From Sphingobacterium sp. UBA7855 (GTDB lineage: Bacteria; Bacteroidota; Bacteroidia; Sphingobacteriales; Sphingobacteriaceae): a stretch of 64,000 nt of DNA. Positions within the stretch are counted from its first letter, which is position 1. Every line of letters starts with the position of its first letter. The stretch covers positions 124,001-188,000 of the forward strand of contig DLST01000020.1 of the NCBI GenBank assembly GCA_002500745.1, in the 5' to 3' direction. The notes beneath the pieces are model-generated. The model did no database searches, was not told where the DNA came from, and saw only the letters and a program-made list of their open reading frames with translations. Below are positions 47,524 to 56,001 of this stretch, one piece after another. A program made the position numbers and the translations under genes.

Positions 47524-48963
47524 TTATTTCCAGCCTCCTCCCAAATCTTTATAGATATTGACAACAGCATTGAGCTGCTGCTTCTTCGTTTCTATCAATT
47601 CAAGTTTCGAATCCAGCACATCGCGTTGTGTCATCAAAACCTCCATGTAGTCTGCCCTCGCTGATTTAAAGAGATCGTTGGACACGGTGACGGAATTATT
47701 AAGGACCTCAACCTGTTTTGTTTTGAAATCGTAGCTGCGACCAAGGTTTTCAATATTTGAAAGTTGAGTAGAGACTTCTAAGTAAGCATTCAGAATTGCT
47801 TTTTCGTAATTATAAACAGCCTGTATCTGTTTTGCGTTAGCCGTACTAAATTCTGCTTTAAGCCCATTTTTATTGATCAATGGTGCCGCAAGCTCCCCAA
47901 TTAAATTGTATAAAACCGATTCCGGCATTTTAAACAAGTAAGAAGGTTTAAATGCCTGCAAACCCAAAGCAGCCGAAATCTCCAGAGAGGGGTAAAACTC
48001 TTTCCGTGCAATATTTACATCCAATTTGGCTGCAGTGAGTTCATATTCTGCTTCTCGGATGTCAGGTCTGTTGCTTAAGAGTTGGCTAGGTAAACCTGTC
48101 TGAACTTTCGCCGGGATCAAATCTACAAAACTACTTTGATTGCGTTTAATCTCCTGCGGAAAACGTCCCAATAGGAAATTAATACGATTTTCAGTTTCCT
48201 TGATCTGTTGTCTAGTTTCAAACTCCATGCCCTTGGTTTTTAAAACCTCAGCCTCAAACTTTTGAACCGCCAATTCTGTTACACGAGCAGCCTGTTTCTG
48301 CAATCGGATTACCGCAAGCGCGTTGTCCTGTAATTCAATATTCTGTTTGATAATAGTCAATTGATTGTCCAATGCCAATAATTCATAATACGAGCGTGCA
48401 ACTTCAGCAATAAGACTACTCAATACAAAATTTTTCCCCTCTACTGTAGCAAGATAACGATTGAGCGCAGCTTGCTCGCCATCTTTTAGTTTTTTCCAAA
48501 CATCAATTTCCCAACTTGCGTACGCGCCAATGGTCAAATCTCCTAGCGGATCGGGCATTTCTTTTCCAGGCGCAATTTCTGTACTTGCATCACCTGCACC
48601 CTGGCTGGTATATCGCCCAACTTTTTCAACACCTCCTCCGGCACGTAAACCAACAGTAGGTTTCAACGCCCCTTTTCGTAAAAGAATATCATTCTTTGCG
48701 ATTGCCAACTCCTGCAAAGTAACATTCAGTTCCTGATTGTTTTTTAACGCTGTATCTATTAATACAACTAGATTTGGATCTGTAAAAAATTCGCGCCACT
48801 TAACCGATGCTGAATTCGTTGTGTCAGATTTATTTACGTCTGTAAATTGCTGTGGAACAAATTTATTCTCCTGTATTTGTGTCGCTTTCGGAACCTTACA
48901 TCCCGTCACTGCTGCTGAAAGCGAAATTGCAATGACCCATTGTTTTTTGCTGAGATTAGTCAT
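47524..48963 (-). CDS. RND efflux outer-membrane factor lipoprotein (NodT/OprM family)
   Basis: A 479-residue TolC-type channel with a lipoprotein signal (AAVTGC, Cys22). The ATG at 48963 overlaps the pump gene's stop by eight bases, so translation is probably coupled. An upstream TTG at 48972 is less likely. It has the duplicated outer-membrane efflux protein helical repeats, including 'LLSNRPDIREAEYELTAAKLDVNIARKEFYPSL', the best-known family block. It forms the outer-membrane exit duct of the pump. Confidence 0.93.
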   Translation of the reverse strand: MTNLSKKQWVIAISLSAAVTGCKVPKATQIQENKFVPQQFTDVNKSDTTNSASVKWREFFTDPNLVVLIDTALKNNQELNVTLQELAIAKNDILLRKGALKPTVGLRAGGGVEKVGRYTSQGAGDASTEIAPGKEMPDPLGDLTIGAYASWEIDVWKKLKDGEQAALNRYLATVEGKNFVLSSLIAEVARSYYELLALDNQLTIIKQNIELQDNALAVIRLQKQAARVTELAVQKFEAEVLKTKGMEFETRQQIKETENRINFLLGRFPQEIKRNQSSFVDLIPAKVQTGLPSQLLSNRPDIREAEYELTAAKLDVNIARKEFYPSLEISAALGLQAFKPSYLFKMPESVLYNLIGELAAPLINKNGLKAEFSTANAKQIQAVYNYEKAILNAYLEVSTQLSNIENLGRSYDFKTKQVEVLNNSVTVSNDLFKSARADYMEVLMTQRDVLDSKLELIETKKQQLNAVVNIYKDLGGGWK

Positions 48964-51900
48964 TATTATCAAGTTCTTCAGTTAATGGATTTTCATCTTC
49001 GTGTTTAATAAGCTTACGTTTAGAGGCAATAGTTCCGAAGATATAGTACAAGCCTGGTATCACTAAAATACCGAACACTGTTCCAAACAACATACCTCCC
49101 GCTGCTGCCGTACCGATCGTACGGTTTCCTATTGCACCTGGGCCAGACGCCATAACTAAGGGAATCAAGCCAGCGATAAAGGCAAAAGACGTCATCAAAA
49201 TAGGCCTAAACCTAACTTTTGCCCCATCCAAGGCAGCTTCAATAATACTCAATCCTTGCGAATGCCGCTGAGCAGCAAACTCAACAATCAACACGGCATT
49301 TTTACCAAGTAAACCTATGAGCATGACCAAAGCGACCTGTGCATAAATGTTGTTTTCCAATCCCAATAACTTCAATAATAGAAAGGCACCAAAGATTCCG
49401 ATTGGTAAAGAAAGTAGTACCGCGAAAGGCATAATAAAACTCTCATATTGAGCAGAAAGAATTAAATAAACGAAGCCGAGACAGATCAAAAAGATGTAAA
49501 TCGCCTGATTTCCACGCCCTACTTGATCCTTGGAGATACCAGCCCAGTCAATACCATAGCCTCGAGGTAACGTTTTGGCGGCGACTTCATTAATCACCTG
49601 GATTGCTTCACCACTACTGTAGCCGGACGCGGCAGAACCTGAAATTTCAGAGGCCAAATACATATTGTGGCGCGTGATCTCAGAAAGACCATAGACCTTT
49701 TCCATATGCATAAATGCTGAAAATGGGACCATTTCATCCTTTTCATTCTTCACATACAGCTTTAAGATATCTTCCGGCAAAGCCCTGTATTGCGGCAAAG
49801 CCTGAACCATAACTTTATATTGACGGTCATACTTAATGAAGTTCGTTTCGTAGTTACTACCAACCAAAGTCGAAAGCGTATTCAGCGCATTGTCAATCGT
49901 AACACCCTTTTGTTGCGCTAGATCATTGTCTATATGCAACATGTACTGTGGAAAACTCGCGCTATAGAAGGTAAATACAGACGATAACTCAGATCTCTTG
50001 TTCAACTCACGCACAAAATCCTTGCTTACCGTTTCCATTTTTTTGTAGTCGCCAGAACCTGCTTTGTCCAGAAGACGAAGCTCAAATCCACCCGCGGCAC
50101 CATAGCCCGGTACGGCTGGTGGTTGGAAAAACTCGATAGACGCCCCTGGGATATTTTTGGCAGCAGCCTCAAGTTGCTCAATAATCTCTTGTGAGGATTC
50201 TTTACGTTCTTCCCAGCTTTTCAAGTTGATCAAACAAGTACCTGTATTTGCTCCAGTTCCTTCAGTCAGGATTTCATAACCCGCTAACGACGATACCGAT
50301 TGTACACCATCAATGTTTTCAGCTTCTTTTTGCAATGTCTGGGCCGCTAAATTGGTTCGTTCCAAAGTCGATCCTGGCGGCGTTTGAATAATGGCATAAA
50401 TCATCCCCTGATCTTCATTGGGAATAAAACCTGCAGGAACAGCATTGTTCAAAAAATAGGCTCCAATACAAAAGCCAATTAATACTAAAAATGTAAACGT
50501 CCGTTTATCTACTATCCCTTTCAACAAGTAAACATATTTGTTGGACATCCTATCGAACAATCTATTGAAAGAATCCAGAAACTTATCGATAATGGATTTC
50601 CTTCTTGCCTTGCCATGATTATTCTTCAGCATGATCGCACATAATGCAGGAGTCAGGGTCAATGCAACAACCCCGGACAAAATAATTGAAGTTGCCATGG
50701 TAATCGAAAACTGCCGATAGAATATACCCACGGGACCGGACATAAAGGCAACGGGGATAAAAACCGCCGCCATAAGGAAGGTGATCGCAACAATGGCACC
50801 ACTGATTTCATGCATCGCTTTTTTGGTTGCCTTATAAGCCGAAATATGAAGCTCTTCCATCTTGGCATGGACGGCTTCAATAACCACAATCGCATCATCC
50901 ACAACCACACCAATGGCAAGCACCAATGCAAACAGTGTAATCAAGTTGATGGTAATTCCAAAAAACTGCATGAATAAAAACGATCCCACCAATGAAACCG
51001 GCACTGCAATGGTGGGAATCAACGTTGAGCGCCAATCTCCTAAGAATAGAAATACGACAATAGCGACAAGCATAAATGCTTCCAATAACGTATGAACTAC
51101 TTTTTCCATGGATGCATCCAAAAACTTGGAAACGTCGTAACTAATTTCATAATCGAGTCCCTTCGGAAAAGATGCCTTCAACTCTTTCATTTTGCTTTTT
51201 ACATCTTGAATGACCTGAGATGCGTTACTTCCATAAGATTGTTTCAAGACAATCGCCGCAGATGGCTTTCCGTTCAGTGTCGAATAGATATCGTACATCG
51301 CCGAGCCAAATTTGATATCCGCAACGTCTTTTAAACGTAGCATTTCGCCATTTTCGCCCGCACGTAAAACGATGTTGCCATAACCTTCAGTTGTGGTAAA
51401 GCGTCCAGGGTATTTCAATACATATTCGAAAGATTGGGAGGTCATACCGGACGATTCACCAGCTTTACCCGGTGAAGCTTCTAAACTCTGTTCAGATAAG
51501 GCCTTCATTACCTCTTCTGCAGATATTTTGTAAGCCGTCATACGATCGGGTTTCAACCAAATACGCATGGCTAATTCACGGGTTCCAAGTATATTTGCCA
51601 CCCCAACACCGTCCACGCGGCGCAATTCGGAGACAATGTTCATGTCCGCATAGTTATACATAAAGTTTCCATCCAGCTCTTTATCTTTACTGTAAAGATT
51701 GATGTACATGAGCATATTGGATTCTTCGCGTGTAATCTTCACTCCTTCACGCACCACAATTGGTGGAAGTTTATTGACCACAGAAGCTACACGGTTCTGC
51801 ACATTTAAGGATGCCTGATTGGGATCGGTACCTAGGTTGAATACCACTTGGATACTGGCTTCACCGTCGTTACCGGCATCAGAAGCCATATATTTCATGC

Positions 51901-52120
51901 CCGGAACTCCATTAATTGCCCGTTCTAAAGGAATGATAACTGATTTAATCATCAACTCACCATTTGCTCCTGGATACTCGGCTGTAATATTGACCTTCGG
52001 TGGCGATATCGAGGGGAATTGTGTTACAGGAAGCTGCACCATAGAAAGTACACCCAAAAACACAATAATCAGTGATATAACGATTGAAAGCACTGGTCTA
52101 TTTATAAAACGACTAAACAT
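48956..52120 (-). CDS. RND multidrug efflux pump, HAE-1 family (AcrB/MexB type)
   Basis: A 1054-residue inner-membrane proton-driven pump with 12 helices and two large periplasmic loops. The proton-relay aspartates Asp408-Asp409 sit in GVVVDDAIVVIE, and the 'PVTQFPSISPPKVNITAEYPGA' opening is typical of the drug-type HAE-1 branch. It takes lipophilic drugs, dyes or bile-acid-like compounds from the periplasm and inner membrane and sends them to the outside. Substrates cannot be predicted. It starts 20 bases after the adaptor gene. Confidence 0.96.
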   Translation of the reverse strand: MFSRFINRPVLSIVISLIIVFLGVLSMVQLPVTQFPSISPPKVNITAEYPGANGELMIKSVIIPLERAINGVPGMKYMASDAGNDGEASIQVVFNLGTDPNQASLNVQNRVASVVNKLPPIVVREGVKITREESNMLMYINLYSKDKELDGNFMYNYADMNIVSELRRVDGVGVANILGTRELAMRIWLKPDRMTAYKISAEEVMKALSEQSLEASPGKAGESSGMTSQSFEYVLKYPGRFTTTEGYGNIVLRAGENGEMLRLKDVADIKFGSAMYDIYSTLNGKPSAAIVLKQSYGSNASQVIQDVKSKMKELKASFPKGLDYEISYDVSKFLDASMEKVVHTLLEAFMLVAIVVFLFLGDWRSTLIPTIAVPVSLVGSFLFMQFFGITINLITLFALVLAIGVVVDDAIVVIEAVHAKMEELHISAYKATKKAMHEISGAIVAITFLMAAVFIPVAFMSGPVGIFYRQFSITMATSIILSGVVALTLTPALCAIMLKNNHGKARRKSIIDKFLDSFNRLFDRMSNKYVYLLKGIVDKRTFTFLVLIGFCIGAYFLNNAVPAGFIPNEDQGMIYAIIQTPPGSTLERTNLAAQTLQKEAENIDGVQSVSSLAGYEILTEGTGANTGTCLINLKSWEERKESSQEIIEQLEAAAKNIPGASIEFFQPPAVPGYGAAGGFELRLLDKAGSGDYKKMETVSKDFVRELNKRSELSSVFTFYSASFPQYMLHIDNDLAQQKGVTIDNALNTLSTLVGSNYETNFIKYDRQYKVMVQALPQYRALPEDILKLYVKNEKDEMVPFSAFMHMEKVYGLSEITRHNMYLASEISGSAASGYSSGEAIQVINEVAAKTLPRGYGIDWAGISKDQVGRGNQAIYIFLICLGFVYLILSAQYESFIMPFAVLLSLPIGIFGAFLLLKLLGLENNIYAQVALVMLIGLLGKNAVLIVEFAAQRHSQGLSIIEAALDGAKVRFRPILMTSFAFIAGLIPLVMASGPGAIGNRTIGTAAAGGMLFGTVFGILVIPGLYYIFGTIASKRKLIKHEDENPLTEELDNND

Positions 52121-52140
52121 AAGAATTTAAGTGTAAGGGG

Positions 52141-53223
52141 CTATTCTGTTTTTAATTTCAAATTGGAAATGGCGTCTTTAGGTTGTACAAAGCTGTAACT
52201 GACCTTCTCATCTTCCTTCGCTTTCTGAATACCGTCCAACAAAAATTTATCATCTTTTTGAAGCCCACTCGTTACCACATACAAATCTGGTAGGGAGTTA
52301 CCAATTGTGATATGACGCGCTTTTAATTTACCATCCTTATCGACGACATACACATATTTACGGTCCTGCATTTCGTATGTCGCTTTCTGTGGTATAATTA
52401 AAACCTGTTTCAACGGAAAATTCATGACGACCTTGCCGCTCTCGCCATGTTTTAATAGACGGTTTGGATTGGGAAACTTCGCTCTAAAAGCAATATTTCC
52501 AGTTTCACTGTTAAATTCACTTTCTATGGTTTCTACAAGACCATTTTGAGAAAATAGCTCATTATTGGCAAGTAACAGGCCCACATGGGTATCGCCGCGT
52601 TTACTAACGTTAGTTTGATAGCTCAAATATTCTGGTTCGGAAACATTAAAATAAACCAGCATCTCGCTATTGTCGGAAAGACTGGTTAATAATTCACCTT
52701 CATCCACCAAACTTCCCAGTTTCAACGGAATACGGTCGATAGTTCCGTCAAAAGGTGCTCTGATTTCTGTAAAGGAAAGATGCAATTTCGCAATCGCAGC
52801 CTCCGCCTTAGCCTGTTCAAGCTTTGCTTTAGCCATCGCTAATTCATTGGGCGATACGACGTTTTTATCAGCTAGCATTTTTGTATTTTGAACTTCAATT
52901 TCTGCCACATTAACCTCTGCCGAAGATTTACGGTATTCGGCCTCATACATCTTCGGCATAATCCGAAAAAGTAGTTGCCCTTTGTGGACAAATTGTCCTT
53001 CATCTACGAAGATCTGCTCGAGATAGCCTTTCTCCTGAGCCCGAAGCTCAATATTTCGGAAAGACCTAATCTGGGAAACAAAGTCCTTACGGATAGTGGT
53101 GTCCATTTGCACCGGAGAGGTCGCTGTAAATTTCTCCTTTTCTTCCTTTTCTTCCTTTTTGGAAGTACACCCGATTTGGCATAAGGTAATAGCCAAACTA
53201 GCGAGCATAAATACTCTTTTCAT
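52141..53223 (-). CDS. RND efflux periplasmic adaptor lipoprotein (membrane fusion protein)
   Basis: A 360-residue adaptor with lipobox CQIGC (Cys19) and a very lysine/glutamate-rich start (KKEEKEEKEK). A lipoyl half-motif, an alpha-helical hairpin (about 90-150, AELAMAKAKLEQAKAEAAIAKL-like) and the 'IRAPFDGTIDRIPLKLGSLVDEGELL' second lipoyl half are in place, followed by beta-barrel and membrane-proximal domains. It bridges pump and outer-membrane factor. It is the first gene of the operon. No repressor gene lies beside it. Confidence 0.93.
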   Translation of the reverse strand: MKRVFMLASLAITLCQIGCTSKKEEKEEKEKFTATSPVQMDTTIRKDFVSQIRSFRNIELRAQEKGYLEQIFVDEGQFVHKGQLLFRIMPKMYEAEYRKSSAEVNVAEIEVQNTKMLADKNVVSPNELAMAKAKLEQAKAEAAIAKLHLSFTEIRAPFDGTIDRIPLKLGSLVDEGELLTSLSDNSEMLVYFNVSEPEYLSYQTNVSKRGDTHVGLLLANNELFSQNGLVETIESEFNSETGNIAFRAKFPNPNRLLKHGESGKVVMNFPLKQVLIIPQKATYEMQDRKYVYVVDKDGKLKARHITIGNSLPDLYVVTSGLQKDDKFLLDGIQKAKEDEKVSYSFVQPKDAISNLKLKTE

Positions 53224-53400
53224 TTGTAAGCGTCTAATTAAAAAATAAGTTTGATTGTTTGTTGTGCTGGTTGGTGAAATGACCTCTACTTTGGTTTATA
53301 GTCGTTCCGACTTGTTAATAGATTGTATAAATCGATTACGACTAAGCGGAGCATCCTTTAGGATATCCACCAAAGCATATGAAATTTCGAAGGATATATT

Positions 53401-53802
53401 TTAAATTCTCCAGTTTTGTTGAAGAACGTATCTTTGAGGGAAAAGATAGGCTATGAAATTGCAAAAAGGAATTTTCTTTGCAAATCGTAAAACAAAAATA
53501 AAAAGGACAATTGCAAAGAGAAGCAGCGCAATAAGTTGGGATGTGGCATGCAAATCTTTGGTCAATTGAAAATTCTCGTAATCAAATTCAGCTATTACAG
53601 GGGTATCGTCATGTACACTACCATAAAACAGCGGATCAATGTGTTCAGCCGATGCATCAATATACTGCTGTAAATCGACGTGATTGTGCTGATACATAAA
53701 ACTAACGGTCGGACGATCGGATTCAATGAGAACTGCATGGCTATTACTGCTTCTTATAATTAAGAAGCATAAGAAAAAGAATATGGTAATAACCGCTTTC
53801 AT
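53401..53802 (-). CDS. Small exported/membrane protein, unknown
   Basis: A 133-residue protein with a signal sequence (hydrophobic 4-20) and a second helix at about 88-108 (LIALLLFAIVLFIFVLRF), so it has a short exported loop of about 65 acidic residues. No family recognised. It lies between the DUF763 gene and the efflux operon on the same strand, 177 bases from the adaptor. A -7 element (TATATTTG) ends eight bases before the ATG, suggesting a leaderless transcript. A same-frame open tail follows the stop (53296-53400). Confidence 0.6.
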   Translation of the reverse strand: MKAVITIFFFLCFLIIRSSNSHAVLIESDRPTVSFMYQHNHVDLQQYIDASAEHIDPLFYGSVHDDTPVIAEFDYENFQLTKDLHATSQLIALLLFAIVLFIFVLRFAKKIPFCNFIAYLFPQRYVLQQNWRI

Positions 53803-53810
53803 TGCGGGAG

Positions 53811-53818
53811 CAAATATA
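53811..53818 (-). promoter_or_regulatory. Candidate -7 element of the small exported-protein gene
   Basis: The minus strand reads TATATTTG. Only eight bases separate it from the ATG at 53802. Confidence 0.35.
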
Positions 53819-53886
53819 CTAGCGTAAAAACGATTTTATCGATCTTTAACAAATTTTAACAAAACAATTACAATTGAAAGATCCTC

Positions 53887-55101
53887 CTAGAAAAGACTGA
53901 GTTGCAATCCATGTGCATTCTTTCTTTGAGGTGCTGCATCCCCGTAAACTGTCCGTCCACCGTATTTCCAGGAATCTCGCTTTTCCTCTGCAATAATTTG
54001 CTGAATATCAAACTGTGGCTCAAAATTTCGTTCACTATCCAACACCAACTGATGTAATTTCTGGACGGACTTTAATTTGTCACTATGACCCAATTTAGAT
54101 TTTTCAATGCCTTTTTTCAAAATCTGAATACTTTCATCGTAAATAGTTAATGGAACCGGAAACGGGTGACCATCCTTTCCCCCATGAGCAAAAGAAAATC
54201 GAGCCGGATCTTTAAATCGTGATGGTGCACCATGAATTACTTCGCTGACTAAGGCCAATGATTGCAACGTACGGGGGCCAATTCCCTTTAAAAGAAGTAG
54301 ATCTTCAAAATCAATAAGTGGACTTTCCCGAGCAACGTATAACATAGCGCCCAACCTTTTTAGATTGACATCCGAGGCACGTACATCGTGATGAGATGGC
54401 ATGGCCAATTTAGCGAATTCTTGTATAACTTTAAACGAATCCTCTCCCACCAACGTCATAATACCCGCTCTGTTTGCCGCCGCTTCAGTAGCCGTTAAAT
54501 TGAAGATCATACCCTGTGAAGGACCGGTGATACCCGCATGCGGTTCCTCTACAAACGATTTAATCTTTTCAGAATGCCAATGGTAACGACGGGCAGTCCC
54601 ATCTTTTTCATGCATACCTTGCTGCACGACTGACCAATTGCCATTATCTGCCACGATAAAATTATGTAAATACAATTGGTAACCGTCTTGAACGGCTGTG
54701 TTATCCACCTTCGCAACAAGCTTGCTACTGCGAATCAAGTCGCTACCATTTAATCCAATACGATCAGAAACCTGAAGCAGTTCTTGTGGGGTATGCATGG
54801 ACAACTTGCCTTTTCCACCGCAGATGTAGAGTCCCAATGACTTGGCGTCTGGATTAATAGCGCGTTTTAATGCACCCATAACAGCCGTTGTAATTCCAGA
54901 GGAATGCCAGTCCATGCCAAGAACAGCTCCAAAGCTTTGAAACCAAAATGGATCAGCAAGCCTCCTTAAAACCTCATCCTTTCCATAATCCATTAGCATA
55001 ACTTCCACGATTGAACGCCCTAATGAAGCCATACGCTCGTAAAGCCACGCAGGTACTTTACCATAATGCAATGGAAGGTCTGCAGTACCGGATTTCCTCA
55101 T
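53887..55101 (-). CDS. DUF763 domain protein
   Basis: A 404-residue protein of the DUF763 family, known mostly from archaea, thermophiles and a scattered set of bacteria. Nearly the entire length is family-like, opening MRKSGTADLPLHYGKVPAWL and ending at the KYGGRTVYGD segment. A helix-hairpin-helix-like stretch (LLLLKGIGPRTLQSLALVSEVIHGAPSRF, about 270-300) hints at DNA or nucleic-acid contact. It is strongly basic and has no membrane helix. The biochemical role is not established. It is followed by the small exported protein on the same strand. Confidence 0.9.
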   Translation of the reverse strand: MRKSGTADLPLHYGKVPAWLYERMASLGRSIVEVMLMDYGKDEVLRRLADPFWFQSFGAVLGMDWHSSGITTAVMGALKRAINPDAKSLGLYICGGKGKLSMHTPQELLQVSDRIGLNGSDLIRSSKLVAKVDNTAVQDGYQLYLHNFIVADNGNWSVVQQGMHEKDGTARRYHWHSEKIKSFVEEPHAGITGPSQGMIFNLTATEAAANRAGIMTLVGEDSFKVIQEFAKLAMPSHHDVRASDVNLKRLGAMLYVARESPLIDFEDLLLLKGIGPRTLQSLALVSEVIHGAPSRFKDPARFSFAHGGKDGHPFPVPLTIYDESIQILKKGIEKSKLGHSDKLKSVQKLHQLVLDSERNFEPQFDIQQIIAEEKRDSWKYGGRTVYGDAAPQRKNAHGLQLSLF

Positions 55102-55152
55102 ATTAAACTAAATTTATTAGCACAAATCTATATCTTTTATTTTTAAAAAGCG

Positions 55153-55180
55153 AAAAAGGCTAGAATTTATCTAGCCTTTT
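55153..55180 (-). terminator. Terminator between the lipoprotein and DUF763 genes
   Basis: Arms AAAAGGCTAGA (55154-55164) and TCTAGCCTTTT (55170-55180), loop ATTTA. On the minus strand T-rich sequence follows. It lies about 78 bases past the lipoprotein stop. Confidence 0.7.
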
Positions 55181-55257
55181 CATTGTATGAGTAATGAGAC
55201 GTTTACGACAACTATCGCTTCCTGCTTAACGACATCGCGCTGTATATAACATTTCAA

Positions 55258-55908
55258 CTACTTACCCGTTAGCGCGGACAATAATCCAACCCGGAACGAA
55301 GGATCTTTCTCCGAAAACTCAATGGATTGTTTGTAGGTATCAACGTTAAAGAAGAGCTCAGCCGGTTCAGCTTTCTTATTATCCAAGAATAATTTAAAGC
55401 TATAGGCTGTTTTTTTAGATAGATCCGCATTCACTTTATTGGATGAAAATACGTTCGGAAGAATCACATCCTTTGTAAAAGAATCAGTCGTTGGTGTCTG
55501 AAATAATTCACCTAAAGCTTTAATTAAATTATCAGACTGTTGACCTGACGACGAGATTCTAATTTTACCTTTGGTAAAACCAACGTCATCACTTGGCTGG
55601 CCATCTATTATACCTGCGGGTATAAAATCTACAACCTCAAACTTCGCTCCCACCGTATCTTGCTTGTAAAGAGATTTTGTGATATAAATACGACTTGAAT
55701 CCGTTTTGATTTCATCAGTAATACGTAAGAAAAAATTCTTTTTCTCAGCTCCCGGAGCACCATTTGTAAACTGCTCGATTTTCACGCCATCAATTTTGTT
55801 CGTTGCTGTGGTATCGCTTCCATCAGTTTTCTTCTGATTGGAGTTTCCGCAACCAGCCATCAGCATCGTAGCGGTTGCAAGAAATGCTATAGATTTAATC
55901 TTGTACAT
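55258..55908 (-). CDS. Hypothetical lipoprotein
   Basis: A 216-residue lipoprotein. The ATG at 55908 gives MYKIKS and a proper lipobox LMAGC (Cys20), whereas the longer frame to 55935 adds a poor N-terminus. After a polar linker (GNSNQKKTDGSDTT), the body is beta-rich with KAEPAELFFNVDTYKQSIEFS near the end. No domain recognised. It is followed by a terminator and preceded by a long inverted repeat (55915-55981). The function is unknown. Confidence 0.65.
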   Translation of the reverse strand: MYKIKSIAFLATATMLMAGCGNSNQKKTDGSDTTATNKIDGVKIEQFTNGAPGAEKKNFFLRITDEIKTDSSRIYITKSLYKQDTVGAKFEVVDFIPAGIIDGQPSDDVGFTKGKIRISSSGQQSDNLIKALGELFQTPTTDSFTKDVILPNVFSSNKVNADLSKKTAYSFKLFLDNKKAEPAELFFNVDTYKQSIEFSEKDPSFRVGLLSALTGK

Positions 55909-55914
55909 AATGAA

Positions 55915-55981
55915 TTGTTTGTTATCAGTTATCAATGATTATTGCTCTTATAATATTACCATTATTACAGATAACAAACAA
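55915..55981. repeat. 12-base inverted repeat around the lipoprotein gene's leader
   Basis: Arms TTGTTTGTTATC (55915-55926) and GATAACAAACAA (55970-55981) are perfectly complementary with a 43-base spacer. They lie between the oxidoreductase stop at 56002 and the lipoprotein start at 55908. Confidence 0.5.
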
Positions 55982-56001
55982 CTATTAGCAATGTTTTTAT
56001 T

